Shown in pieces: positions 1 to 8,412 of a stretch of 64,000 nt of DNA (its first letter is position 1; each line of letters begins with the position of its first letter). The stretch comes from an uncultured Oscillospiraceae bacterium. GTDB lineage: Bacteria; Bacillota; Clostridia; Oscillospirales; Oscillospiraceae. The DNA lies in NCBI GenBank assembly GCA_934567355.1, contig CAKTJC010000001.1:191264-255263 (forward strand), in the 5' to 3' direction. A model generated the notes under the pieces. The model was not told where the DNA came from. It saw only the letters and a list, made by a program, of their open reading frames with translations, and made no database searches. The position numbers were made by a program, and so were the translations under genes.

Positions 1-99
1 AGCAGCATCCTGCTTCTTGCCGCAGCCTGCAAACAGCCCCATCACAAGAACAAGGCAAAGAGCAAGCGCGATCACCTTTTGGAATTCTTTCATTTTCAT
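1..99 (-). CDS. Sugar ABC transporter substrate-binding lipoprotein, N-terminus only
   Basis: Only the first 33 codons are in the window; the gene runs off the left edge. They encode a lipoprotein signal peptide: a short basic start, a hydrophobic stretch and a lipobox LFAGC followed by GKK. An AGGAG lies just upstream; ATG at 99 and ATG at 93 are both possible starts. It is the third gene of a minus-strand cluster after a dual ABC ATPase and a permease of the ribose/galactose type, so the natural reading is the membrane-anchored sugar-binding protein of that importer. The binding domain is not visible, so the assignment rests on the signal peptide and context. Confidence 0.6.
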   Translation of the reverse strand, partial: MKMKEFQKVIALALCLVLVMGLFAGCGKKQDAA

Positions 100-120
100 C
101 GTTCTCCTTCTTTGTTTTTT

Positions 121-280
121 GGAAGCTCTGACAAAACCGATAAGCACCGACGGCGGAAAATCCCTGACTGGCCGGAGAATCCAAGGCGCCGGGATATGCG
201 ATATGTCCCTTGCGTTGAATTCCACAGCGCAGACGGAAGGAATCCACCGGCCTGCCACAGATGGTTTATTCAGAGGCTCC
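121..280. repeat. MITE-like element, copy A (degenerate)
   Basis: The left end reads GGAAGCTCTGACAAAACC and the right end TTTATTCAGAGGCTCC, an imperfect terminal inverted repeat shared with copies at 4192, 37713, 44827 and 59457. The interior has diverged. It fills most of the gap between the permease and the binding-protein gene, so it lies inside the sugar transport operon. No coding capacity is evident. Confidence 0.55.
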
Positions 281-314
281 GTTGATATTTTTATGCGCAG
301 CGCGCACAATATCC

Positions 315-1274
315 TCAGAACATATCCTTTACGGGCAGTGTGCTGGGCCGCTTGTTTCCAAACGTCAGAATGACGATAAACAGCGCCCCCTGAATGGCCT
401 GCACGTAGTAGGACTGAACGCCCACCATAATCAGGCCGTTGGCCAACATAGAGGTCATGACGCCGCCCACAACGCCGGAGTAGATTTTGGAGCGGGTGCC
501 GCCCATCATAGGTGTTCCTGCAAGCACGATGGCAAGAATCACATCCATATTCAGTGACGAGCAGGAATTGTAGGAAACCGACACATTTCGAATGAGGAAT
601 GCCGCTGCAGCCAGCCCCACACTGATTCCGGAGATCAGGAACGCAATGACGATCGCCCTGTTCTCATTCATGCCGGTCATCTTGGCGCAGGTCTTGTTCT
701 CACCGATGAATTTGAGCATCCTGCCCAGTTTGGTGCCATCGAACAGGAAAACGCAGACCGCAAAGAATACCAACATCAGGAGGATCGGGACATTCATGTT
801 TTTCAGCGCCTGCATATCCGCAAGCGGCATTTTAATGGGCGCAGTCAGCGTCCACTGCTGCAGGCTGAGCATCAGGCTCATCATTACATTGGTAACGACG
901 ATGATTCCAACGCCGAGAAAGTGACTCAAAACGCAGCACGCCATCATAATCGCCACACCCAGCAGCACGCACGACCCCAGCATCAGCCAGAAGGAGCCTG
1001 TCTTTATATAGACGTTCACGCCCAGCATGCAGGCCATCGCCGTGGAGCTGCCCATGGCAAGATTCAGATTTCCGGTGGAATAGATGAACACCGCGCCTGT
1101 GCCCACAATCGCCAGCACGATGGACTGATTAAGAATGATCTTCAGATTCCTTGCGGCGATGAAGCGCCCGCCGGTAAGTGCGGTAAACAGGAGCCCCATC
1201 AGCACCAGCAGAACCAGGGGGCTGAAATAACTTACAAGCTTGTTGTCGCTGATGCGGCGTATTTTTTCTTTCAT
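315..1274 (-). CDS. Sugar ABC transporter permease (RbsC/AraH-type)
   Basis: The 319-residue product is strongly hydrophobic, with about eight to ten membrane segments and a short basic N-terminus (MKEKIRR). The segment GTGAVFIYSTGNLNLAMGSS resembles the conserved region of the ribose/galactose/arabinose permease family (BPD_transp_2), and length is normal. It would form the transmembrane channel for monosaccharide import with the upstream ATPase (10-bp gap) and the downstream lipoprotein. A GGAGAAGCG ribosome binding site precedes ATG 1274. The substrate cannot be told from sequence. A 215-bp gap carrying a MITE-like element separates it from the lipoprotein gene. Confidence 0.85.
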   Translation of the reverse strand: MKEKIRRISDNKLVSYFSPLVLLVLMGLLFTALTGGRFIAARNLKIILNQSIVLAIVGTGAVFIYSTGNLNLAMGSSTAMACMLGVNVYIKTGSFWLMLGSCVLLGVAIMMACCVLSHFLGVGIIVVTNVMMSLMLSLQQWTLTAPIKMPLADMQALKNMNVPILLMLVFFAVCVFLFDGTKLGRMLKFIGENKTCAKMTGMNENRAIVIAFLISGISVGLAAAAFLIRNVSVSYNSCSSLNMDVILAIVLAGTPMMGGTRSKIYSGVVGGVMTSMLANGLIMVGVQSYYVQAIQGALFIVILTFGNKRPSTLPVKDMF

Positions 1275-1284
1275 AGCGCTTCTC

Positions 1285-2772
1285 CTAAATCATACAGTCA
1301 AGAATATCCTGCTCACGCATACCGTTTGCCCGGAAGAATTCTCCGTTGATTCTTCCATTCTTCATCACAAGGAGCCTGTCGCTCATACCGATCAGCTCCG
1401 GCATTTCCTCGCTGATGATGACAATGGATTTCCCCTGCTTTTTCATTTCGTAGATCAGCCGGTAAATTTCCTGCTTGATTCCAATATCGATGCCCCGGGT
1501 CGGGCAGTCCATGATGTAGATTTCGCATTCCTTTGCGAACCATTTTCCAAATACGACTTTCTGCTTATTGCCGCCGGACAGCGCCCGCACCGCCTGGTCG
1601 GCAGAGGTGCACTTGATTTTCAGCCTATCTGACTGCGCCCGTACATAAGCCCGCTCCTTCCTGGGGGAATAGAGCAGTCCTGCAATGCGGTTGACATCCA
1701 GTCCGGCGCTTGCAATATTTTCCGCAATGGAGGCATCCAGCGCCAGCGATTCACGATCCCTGTCCTTGGAAATGTAGGCAATGCCGCTGCGCACCGCCTT
1801 CTCGTCGCTGTCAATTCTCGTGGAGCCGTGCAGCAGCACTTCGCCCTTGGCCAGTCGTTCATCGCCGAAAAGCACCTTTCCGATCACGTGTACGCCGGAA
1901 TCCGAAAGGCCGCCGATGCCCAGAATTTCGCCCTTGTGCAGCTGGAGGGAAACATTGGTGCAGGCTTGCAGTGCCGTGACGCCCTTTGCCTCCAGCACAA
2001 CCTCATCCGAATAGCCGTCGCTGTCGCTGCGGTAGTAGTCCCCAGTAAATGCCCGCCCGATCATCAGGCTCTTAATTTTGTCAATTTCAAATTCCTCTCG
2101 CCGCAGATGCGCCGATACATGTCCGTCGCGCAGGATGGTCAGATTGTCGCAGTGCTCCATTACCTCTTCAATGTCGTGGGAGATGATGATGACTGCCTTG
2201 CCCTCGTCGGCAAAGCGGTGCATCAGCCGGAACAGAAGCTCACGTCCGTCCTGAGAGAGCACGTTGGTGGTTTCGTCCACAATCAGGATTTCGGGATTGG
2301 AGTTGTACGCTTTCGCAATCTCGACGATTTTTCGTTCCTGCATGTTCAGGCTTGCCGTGGGCATCTCCGCGCGAATTCCGCGTGCGCCAATCTTCTGGAG
2401 AATCTCATCGGCGCTCTGATTCAGCTTCTTCGCGTCCACAATGCCGAAATGGGAAAACCGCTTCTCCTGCCCCAGAAAAATGTTCTGCCCCACGGTGATG
2501 GAGGGAATCGTACCGGCCTCCTGGACAATGATGCCGATGCCGCCGCGGCTGGCTTCGAGCATGCTGCCCGGCGCCCATTTGGCATCTCTGAAAGTCATCG
2601 CGCCGGAGGAGGGCTTGTAAATGCCGGCGATGATAGAGGACAGCGTTGACTTTCCGGAGCCGTTTTCTCCAATCAGGCCGGATATTTTTCCTGCCTCTAC
2701 CTCAAAGTCCACATTCACAAGCGCCTTCGTGATACCAAAATTCATGCAGATTTTTTCACATTTTAGCAGCAT
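1285..2772 (-). CDS. Sugar ABC transporter ATP-binding protein, two ABC domains (RbsA/MglA-type)
   Basis: A 495-residue protein with two tandem ABC domains, the usual size for the RbsA/MglA/AraG family. Domain 1 has a good Walker A (GENGSGKST), a variant signature (LNMQERK) and Walker B ending VDET. Domain 2 has a degenerate Walker A region (GGLSDSGVH), an intact signature LSGGNKQK and a Walker B reading IMDCPTRGID, where the catalytic Glu is Cys. Only one site is likely to hydrolyse ATP efficiently, which is known for this family. It is the first gene of the operon, read away from the divergent GntR-type regulator, its likely controller. Confidence 0.9.
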   Translation of the reverse strand: MLLKCEKICMNFGITKALVNVDFEVEAGKISGLIGENGSGKSTLSSIIAGIYKPSSGAMTFRDAKWAPGSMLEASRGGIGIIVQEAGTIPSITVGQNIFLGQEKRFSHFGIVDAKKLNQSADEILQKIGARGIRAEMPTASLNMQERKIVEIAKAYNSNPEILIVDETTNVLSQDGRELLFRLMHRFADEGKAVIIISHDIEEVMEHCDNLTILRDGHVSAHLRREEFEIDKIKSLMIGRAFTGDYYRSDSDGYSDEVVLEAKGVTALQACTNVSLQLHKGEILGIGGLSDSGVHVIGKVLFGDERLAKGEVLLHGSTRIDSDEKAVRSGIAYISKDRDRESLALDASIAENIASAGLDVNRIAGLLYSPRKERAYVRAQSDRLKIKCTSADQAVRALSGGNKQKVVFGKWFAKECEIYIMDCPTRGIDIGIKQEIYRLIYEMKKQGKSIVIISEEMPELIGMSDRLLVMKNGRINGEFFRANGMREQDILDCMI

Positions 2773-3041
2773 TCCATCAATCTCCTCCGCGCCCTTTGAT
2801 TATCAAATTAAGTACATGTTTAATATTTGTATTTATTTAATCTCTTTTTGTATCTAAGTATAGTACTACCACACGGAATTTGCAAGAAGAAAATGTAATT
2901 AGAGAATTTTTCGTACTAATGCATGAATCCAATCGAATAAATTGTGCATATTGTACATGAAATTATGCTTGCATTTTCTAATAAAGCGTGATAAGCTTGT
3001 ACTGCTTATATTAGAATGCGATTTTGCAAAGGGTGAATGCT
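2773..3041. promoter_or_regulatory. Divergent control region between sugar importer and regulator
   Basis: This AT-rich 269-bp gap must hold the promoters of both divergent transcription units. On the plus strand TTGCAT near 2970 with a 17-bp spacer to TAAGCT is a weak promoter candidate. TGTACAT-like words (AAGTACATG near 2812, TTGTACATG near 2951) could be operator half-sites for a GntR/AraR-type regulator. I cannot define an operator with confidence. Confidence 0.35.
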
Positions 3042-4097
3042 ATGTCAATCAAATACATGTCCATTTACCGGGACATCAGTGAAAAAATTTCCGAGGGGCA
3101 GTACCCCACCGGAATGCGCCTGCCTTCCGAATCTGAGCTGATGAAGACCTATGACGTCAGCCGGCAGACCGTCCGCTCCGCACTGGCAAAGCTCCGGCAG
3201 GAGGGCTTGGTTAAAACCTCCCAGGGCAGCGGTGCCTTTGTCGATGCAGCCCATGCACAACTCCATTCCGGCCGGGTTGCACTCATCATGTTTCAAACTG
3301 ACGTTTCTGCATTTCCGATTATTGTGCAGAATATTGAGCAGTACTTTTCCGAGCGGGAAATCAATCTCATGCTCTTTGTTTCCAACGCCAGCATTACAAA
3401 GGAAAAACGAATTCTGGAGCGCCTGCTGGCCGACCCGGTGGACGGTATTCTCTTCTACCCTCTGGATTCTCAGTATGAATGCCTCCATACCGATCTGCTC
3501 AATCAGCTGGATAAGCAAGGCACCCGCATTCTGTTTGTGGAGGCACGGTACGCTGACCCGGCTGTGGCACATTTTCCATATGTGGCAATCGATAACTACG
3601 GGGATGCCTACAAGATCACCACGCGGCTCATCGATGAAGGGAACCGTAAAATCGGCTGCATCGGCTTCTTCCACGGCCAAATTGGCCAACGCTACTGCGG
3701 CATGCGAAAGGCGCTGTATGACCACGACGTTCCGCTTTTTTATTCCTATGATCTCTCCGCTGCCGTCCACGGCGCCGGAGTCAATCAGACGGATTCCAAC
3801 TACAGCATGAGAACCCCCATCTTTGATTCTAAACTGCTGGAATGCACCGCACTGATCTGCTTTAACGATACGCTTGCCGAGACAATCACTGCGTTTTTGC
3901 AGCAAAATGGCCGTGGAAATATCGAAACATTGGTAATCTACGGAAACACTGCCGTTCCTCATATCGACGGCATCCGCTACATTCTTCTGCATCACAACAC
4001 CGAGCTGATTGCCCGTCTGGCAGCCGAGAAAATTCTCAAAGAAATCAACGGCAGCAGAGAGGCCTCCGAAATCATCCCCTTCACTGTCATCGGCTGA
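3042..4097 (+). CDS. GntR-family regulator with sugar-binding (LacI-like) C-terminal domain
   Basis: The start is ATG 3042, with AAAGGGTG six bases upstream; a TTG at 3024 in the same frame is less likely. The 351-residue protein begins with a GntR winged helix (residues 1-70, including LPSESELMKTYDVSRQTVRSA). From about residue 80 it continues into a periplasmic-binding-protein fold like LacI and AraR (VALIMFQTDVSAFPIIVQN and a later KIGCIGFF). This architecture is known for AraR-type repressors that release DNA on binding a sugar. It is divergent from the ABC sugar importer and probably controls it. The ligand is not deducible. Confidence 0.85.
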   Translation: MSIKYMSIYRDISEKISEGQYPTGMRLPSESELMKTYDVSRQTVRSALAKLRQEGLVKTSQGSGAFVDAAHAQLHSGRVALIMFQTDVSAFPIIVQNIEQYFSEREINLMLFVSNASITKEKRILERLLADPVDGILFYPLDSQYECLHTDLLNQLDKQGTRILFVEARYADPAVAHFPYVAIDNYGDAYKITTRLIDEGNRKIGCIGFFHGQIGQRYCGMRKALYDHDVPLFYSYDLSAAVHGAGVNQTDSNYSMRTPIFDSKLLECTALICFNDTLAETITAFLQQNGRGNIETLVIYGNTAVPHIDGIRYILLHHNTELIARLAAEKILKEINGSREASEIIPFTVIG

Positions 4098-4191
4098 AAG
4101 CTGTGGATTTTCCTCCCGAGAAAGCGCTGCTGACCGGGCGGGATCGGCTTCAAAGCGATATGGCAAAGCCGTTGAACCTACCCTGTTTTAG

Positions 4192-4409
4192 GGAAACTCT
4201 GATTAAATCGGCAAGAGCTGTGAGCAAGAGATTTTTCGGCCAATCGAGGTATTGAAAACGGCGGAATACTGTATGTACCCGCAAGGGGTATGCCGCATCC
4301 GTAAGCCGGCTCCCGCCGGCAACGGCTGCGCTATATTTCCCGTTTTCGGTACCGAAGAGTGGGCGGAAAAGATCCGCTCACAGCCGCAGACGATTTATTC
4401 AGAGGTTCC
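4192..4409. repeat. MITE-like element, copy B
   Basis: A 218-bp element with terminal inverted repeats: left GGAAACTCTGATTAAAT, right GATTTATTCAGAGGTTCC. TTAG sits on both sides (4188-4191 and 4410-4413), consistent with a 4-bp target duplication, although the ends can also be read as longer repeats around a TA. The interior contains further palindromes (GCCGGCTCCCGCCGGC) and is nearly identical to copy C at 37713. The 4098-4191 stretch before it shows nothing recognisable. Confidence 0.75.
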
Positions 4410-4427
4410 TTAGTGGCAAGCAAAGAG

Positions 4428-4467
4428 AAAATGCCCCTCTCCGCAAGTTCACGGAGAGGGGCATTTT
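4428..4467 (-). terminator. Intrinsic terminator of the rnf operon
   Basis: A 16-bp stem, AAAATGCCCCTCTCCG paired with CGGAGAGGGGCATTTT, with an 8-nt loop, directly after the stop of the last rnf-operon gene. On the minus strand it is followed by a T-rich run (TTTTCTCTTT). It could also stop transcription from the plus side. Confidence 0.85.
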
Positions 4468-4469
4468 AA

Positions 4470-4817
4470 CTATTCCTGAAGCTGCACCACGACGTTGTGG
4501 GGCAGGCAGACGATGACGCCGGTGATGTTCGGGGTCAGGGCGGGGGTGTGGACGCAGGTTTGGGTGGGGCAGTCGGCGGAGGTGATCCGGGCGCTGCCGC
4601 CGCGGATGGTCAGGGTATTATACCAGCTGCCGTCCGCCGGGGCGATGGTGACGGTGGCGTCCGTATCCAGGGGATAGACGCCGTATTCCTCCCCATCCAC
4701 GGTGACGCGGACAGCAGTACCGGGCGCACGCCAACGCGGCAGCAGCGCCAGTGCGGCGGCAGCCGCAGCCAGGGCGAGCGCCGCGATCAAAATCAGCGTG
4801 CGAGTGGATACGCGCAT
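4470..4817 (-). CDS. Small membrane-anchored NusG domain II protein
   Basis: Starting at ATG 4817, eight bases after the rnfB stop, gives a 115-residue protein: one N-terminal membrane helix rich in Ala and Leu, then a small domain with DGEEYGVYPL and a Cys pair motif (SADCPTQTCVHT) ending in GVIVCLPHNVVVQL. This matches the pattern of NusG-II domain proteins often encoded beside rnf genes in Clostridia; their role is unknown. A longer reading from 4886 would overlap rnfB and is unlikely. It is the last gene of the operon and ends just before the terminator. Confidence 0.75.
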   Translation of the reverse strand: MRVSTRTLILIAALALAAAAAALALLPRWRAPGTAVRVTVDGEEYGVYPLDTDATVTIAPADGSWYNTLTIRGGSARITSADCPTQTCVHTPALTPNITGVIVCLPHNVVVQLQE

Positions 4818-4825
4818 GGCCTGCG

Positions 4826-5614
4826 TTACAGGAAGCGGATGGATTTGGTGGGACACTTTTCCACGCACTTGCCGCAGCCCACGCACTTTTCCGGATCGAT
4901 CCGGGAGAGGTTGTTTTCCAGGATCACCGCGCCCTGCTCACACTGCTTGGCGCACAGGCCGCAGCCGATGCAGCCGGCGGAGCAGACCTTCCGCACGGAC
5001 GCGCCCTTATCACGGTTGGAGCAGCGGACGGCGATCTTCGCGGCGCGGTCGTGCATGCCGATGATGCCCTTGGGGCAGGTCTTGGCGCACAGGCCGCAGC
5101 CCACGCACTTGCGGGGATCGACGACCGCCACGCCGTCCTGAATAGAGATGGCGCTCTGAGGGCAGATCCGCACGCAGCTGCCCAGACCCAGGCAGCCATA
5201 GGCGCAGCTGCCGTAGTTCAGGCCGCTGAGCACGGCGGCGCGGCAATCGGGGATGCCCACATACTGCGCCCGGGGCTTTGTGGCATCGCAGGTGCCGCCG
5301 CAGCGGACATAGGCCACCTGGGGATCCTGGTCAACGGTCTCCTTGCCCAGGATGGCGGCGATTTTTGCAATGTTCTCGGTGCTGTTGCCGGGGCAGGCAT
5401 CCATGCGGGCCTCGCCCTTGACAATGGCCTCTGCCACGGCGTCGCATCCGGCGTAGCCGCAGGCGCCGCAGTTGGCGCCCCGCAGGCATTCCCGCACCCG
5501 GGTGACCCGGTCGTCGGTTTCAACATAGAATTTCTTGCTGGCAGTGACCAGCGCGCCGCCCAGGATCAGGCCTACCAGGCCGATGACCAGAGTGGAAACA
5601 ATCACAATATTCAT
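4826..5614 (-). CDS. rnfB: Electron transport complex subunit RnfB (polyferredoxin)
   Basis: A 262-residue protein with an N-terminal membrane helix (residues 4-24), then the RnfB Fe-S motif with Cys 43, 49, 52, 57 and 74. Four ferredoxin-type cysteine groups follow: around 137-151, 170-180, 215-225 and 244-254. RnfB feeds electrons from reduced ferredoxin into the Rnf complex, which couples ferredoxin:NAD+ electron transfer to Na+ or H+ export. The size and multi-cluster tail fit the long clostridial type. It follows rnfA by 14 bases and precedes the NusG-II gene. Confidence 0.95.
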   Translation of the reverse strand: MNIVIVSTLVIGLVGLILGGALVTASKKFYVETDDRVTRVRECLRGANCGACGYAGCDAVAEAIVKGEARMDACPGNSTENIAKIAAILGKETVDQDPQVAYVRCGGTCDATKPRAQYVGIPDCRAAVLSGLNYGSCAYGCLGLGSCVRICPQSAISIQDGVAVVDPRKCVGCGLCAKTCPKGIIGMHDRAAKIAVRCSNRDKGASVRKVCSAGCIGCGLCAKQCEQGAVILENNLSRIDPEKCVGCGKCVEKCPTKSIRFL

Positions 5615-5628
5615 GCTTTATTCCTCCC

Positions 5629-6204
5629 TCAGGACAGGCCGGCGAAGCCCATGAAGGCCATGGCCATCAGCGTGGCGCACAGCAGCACGATGGGCGCGCC
5701 CCGGAAGGGGGCGGGAATGGCGTCCTCGTCGATGTGCTCCCGGATGGCGGCCAGCAGGACGATGGCCACGGTATAGCCGACGGCGGTGCCCAGGCCGGCG
5801 AAGGTGCTCTCCAGAATGGAGTAGCCGTTCTGCACATTGGTCAGCGCTACGCCCAGCACGGCGCAGTTGGTGGTGATCAGGGGCAGATAGATGCCCAGGC
5901 TCTGGTAGACGCCGTGGGCGTTCTTCTTCAGGAACATCTCCACCATCTGCACCAGGGCGGCAATGACCAGGATGAACACGATGGTTTTCAGGTAATCCAG
6001 CCCCAGGGGGAGCAGCACGTACTGATACAGCGCCGCCGCCACGGCGGAGGACACGGTGAGCACGGCGGTAACGGCCAGACCCAGGGAGAGGGATGCCTTC
6101 TTCTGGGCGGACACACCCAGGAAGGAGCAGATGCCCAAAAACTGGCTGAGCACCACGTTATTCACCAGCGCGGTGGAGACAATGATCATAATCAGACTTT
6201 TCAT
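5629..6204 (-). CDS. rnfA: Electron transport complex subunit RnfA
   Basis: A 191-residue integral membrane protein of the RnfA/NqrE family with about six helices. The N-terminus MKSLIMIIVSTALVNNVVLS and the segment LPLITTNCAVLGVAL carry the conserved Cys-containing half-motif of the family, whose two inverted halves bind a buried Fe-S cluster. Its start overlaps the rnfE stop by four bases, indicating translational coupling. It forms the membrane core of Rnf with RnfE and RnfD. Confidence 0.95.
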   Translation of the reverse strand: MKSLIMIIVSTALVNNVVLSQFLGICSFLGVSAQKKASLSLGLAVTAVLTVSSAVAAALYQYVLLPLGLDYLKTIVFILVIAALVQMVEMFLKKNAHGVYQSLGIYLPLITTNCAVLGVALTNVQNGYSILESTFAGLGTAVGYTVAIVLLAAIREHIDEDAIPAPFRGAPIVLLCATLMAMAFMGFAGLS

Positions 6205-6875
6205 TCCTCTGCCTCCTTTTGGTCGCAGGTGGTGGAGCCGCAGTTGGCGCAGCAGCCGTCGCAGCCCTCCACCATTTTCTTGGCGCGGTTCTTGATGCCC
6301 ACGGCATTCATGATGGCCACCAGAATGGCCAGCACCAGGAAGGCGCCGGGGGCGCGGACGAAGAAGGCGATGGGCTCAAAGCCGCCGGGCAGGGCAAAGC
6401 CGAAGATGGAGCCTGCGCCCAGAAGCTCCCGGATGGAGCCGATGAGGGTCAGCGCAATGGTGAAGCCCAAGCCCATGCCCAGGCCGTCGAACAGGCTCAG
6501 CAGCGGGGGATTCTTGGAGGCGTAGGCCTCGGCGCGGCCGAGGATGATGCAGTTGACCACGATCAGCGGGATGTAGATGCCCAGTGCGGAATACAGCGAC
6601 TCCAGATAGGCCTCCATCAGCAGCTCCACCACGGTCACGAAGGATGCCACGATGACGATGTAGGCGGGCAGACGCACCTCATCCGGGATGAGCTTGCGCA
6701 GCAGGGAGATCACCAGATTGGAGATGACCAGAACTACCAGACTGCTCAGACCCATGCCCAGGCCGTTGATGGCGGAGGTGGTGACGGCCAGCGTCGGGCA
6801 CATGCCCAGCATCAGCACGAAGGAGGGATTCTCCTTCACCACGCCGTTATAAATTCGTTCCCAATATGCTTTCAT
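6201..6875 (-). CDS. rnfE: Electron transport complex subunit RnfE
   Basis: The start is ATG 6875, preceded by AAGGAGGAACGGTTT; an upstream in-frame ATG at 6923 lies inside the previous gene. The 224-residue product has six membrane helices and the RnfE/NqrD signatures (ENPSFVLMLGMCPTLAVTTS near the N-terminus; IPLIVVNCIILGRAEAYA). The C-terminus carries an unusual hydrophilic tail with clustered cysteines (CDGCCANC, then STTC) that is not part of the core fold. It is coupled to rnfA by overlap. Confidence 0.93.
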   Translation of the reverse strand: MKAYWERIYNGVVKENPSFVLMLGMCPTLAVTTSAINGLGMGLSSLVVLVISNLVISLLRKLIPDEVRLPAYIVIVASFVTVVELLMEAYLESLYSALGIYIPLIVVNCIILGRAEAYASKNPPLLSLFDGLGMGLGFTIALTLIGSIRELLGAGSIFGFALPGGFEPIAFFVRAPGAFLVLAILVAIMNAVGIKNRAKKMVEGCDGCCANCGSTTCDQKEAEE

Positions 6876-6888
6876 AAACCGTTCCTCC

Positions 6889-8397
6889 TTAGCTGAGGTT
6901 TTCCGCGAAGTACCGCAGGGCACCGTTCACCGCGTTTACCACGGCGGTGGAGGAGACGGTCGCGCCGCTGACTGCATCGACGGTGCCCGGCTCCCCGGAT
7001 GCGCCGCCCTTGTTCAGGGCAAAGCTCTGGGTATTCACATTTTCAAACTGGCTCATGAACTCCGGCTCGCCGCAGCGCATGCCCATACCGGCGGTCTCGT
7101 GCAGCTCGGTAAAGTAGATGCCGGTGACGGTGCCGTCGGGCAGGATGCCCACCACCAGGGTCAGACCGCCGTCGTAGGACTGGGCATTGTGGACGCTGAG
7201 GACATAGCCCGCAGTGTTCCCGCTGCCGTCCAGACCGGTAAAGACCTTCTGAACCGTTACGGAATCGTATACGCCCGCGTCCGCCTCAATGGTGTTCGCC
7301 TCAAAGCTTTCCGCTGCCGGGAGCACCTGCTGGTAGGCCAGCTGGTTGGCGCGCTCCTGATTCTCGGCGATCTTTTCCTCGGTGGTGGCAAATACCGCGC
7401 TGAGGATCAGGCCGGAGATCAGGGTGATGACCACCAGGATGATGACGGGCTTGGGAATGGCCTGCTTGAATTCCTTGGGGATGCGGAAGCCATAGGGCAC
7501 GGGGATGAACAGCTCATCGATCAGGTTGCCGAACATATTCGCCAGCAGCACCGCATAGGTGGTGGAGTCGGCGGAGGAACCGTACACCCGGAACAGCCCG
7601 ATCAGCACGCCGGTGAGCGCGCCGTAGAGCAGCTGACCCTTGGTCGTGGAGGGGCCGGTGACCGGGTCGGTGGCCATGAAGAAGGCTGCCATCAGCAGTC
7701 CGCCGCCCAGCAGCTGGGGAAGCAGGTAGTTCGGATCCAGCCCGTGGCCGCCGAAAATGGCGAGGAATATGGCAGTAGAACCGATGGTCGCCGTGGGAAT
7801 TTCCCAGGTAATGCCGCGCCGCAGCAGCAGGAAGATGCCGCCGATCAGCAGCCCCAGGGCGGAGCTTCCGATGGCGCCGCTGGTATTGCCCAGCACCATT
7901 GCCCAGATGTCCACGCTGTTTCCGGCGGCAAGCTCCGCCAGGGGGGTCGCGGTGGATACGCCGTCGAAGGTATAGCTGGTCATGGCCGCGCCGAAGGAGA
8001 TCAGCAGGAAGCTGCGGCCTGCCAGGGCAGGATTCATGATGTTATGTCCCAGGCCGCCGAACAGACATTTGACGACCAGGATCGCAAACACACAGCCCAG
8101 CACCGGAATGTAGACCGGCACCTTTGCGGGCAGCGTCAGCGCCAGCAGCAGACCTGTGACCGCGGCGCTGGCATCGCCGATGGTATTGCCCCGCTTGGTG
8201 GCGAGGTTGAACAGGTATTCCGTCACCACCGCAGCGGCGATGGAGACGATCATGATAAATCCGGCATACCAGCCGTGCACCCACACACCCATGGCAGCCG
8301 TGGGGAGCAGCGCCAGCAGCACATCGCGCATGACGGTCTTGGTGGAAAGGCTCCCGCGGTCATGGGGGGCGCTGGAAAGATGCAGTAATTCACTCAT
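6889..8397 (-). CDS. RnfD-RnfG fusion protein
   Basis: One continuous 502-residue reading frame joins two normally separate Rnf subunits. Residues 1 to about 320 are the membrane protein RnfD, with NPALAGRSF and a flavinylation-type motif DGVSTAT at 145-151 (Thr151). From about residue 320, after a membrane helix at 325-345, it continues as RnfG: an extracytoplasmic FMN-binding domain with the ApbE-target motif DAVSGAT at 474-480 (Thr480) and the HETAGMG segment. Both covalent FMN sites therefore seem to be kept. It lies between rnfC and rnfE, where separate rnfD and rnfG would normally be. A frame error that removes a stop is possible but unlikely, because both parts are intact. Confidence 0.9.
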   Translation of the reverse strand: MSELLHLSSAPHDRGSLSTKTVMRDVLLALLPTAAMGVWVHGWYAGFIMIVSIAAAVVTEYLFNLATKRGNTIGDASAAVTGLLLALTLPAKVPVYIPVLGCVFAILVVKCLFGGLGHNIMNPALAGRSFLLISFGAAMTSYTFDGVSTATPLAELAAGNSVDIWAMVLGNTSGAIGSSALGLLIGGIFLLLRRGITWEIPTATIGSTAIFLAIFGGHGLDPNYLLPQLLGGGLLMAAFFMATDPVTGPSTTKGQLLYGALTGVLIGLFRVYGSSADSTTYAVLLANMFGNLIDELFIPVPYGFRIPKEFKQAIPKPVIILVVITLISGLILSAVFATTEEKIAENQERANQLAYQQVLPAAESFEANTIEADAGVYDSVTVQKVFTGLDGSGNTAGYVLSVHNAQSYDGGLTLVVGILPDGTVTGIYFTELHETAGMGMRCGEPEFMSQFENVNTQSFALNKGGASGEPGTVDAVSGATVSSTAVVNAVNGALRYFAENLS

Positions 8398-8412
8398 TGT
8401 CCGATGCCCTCC

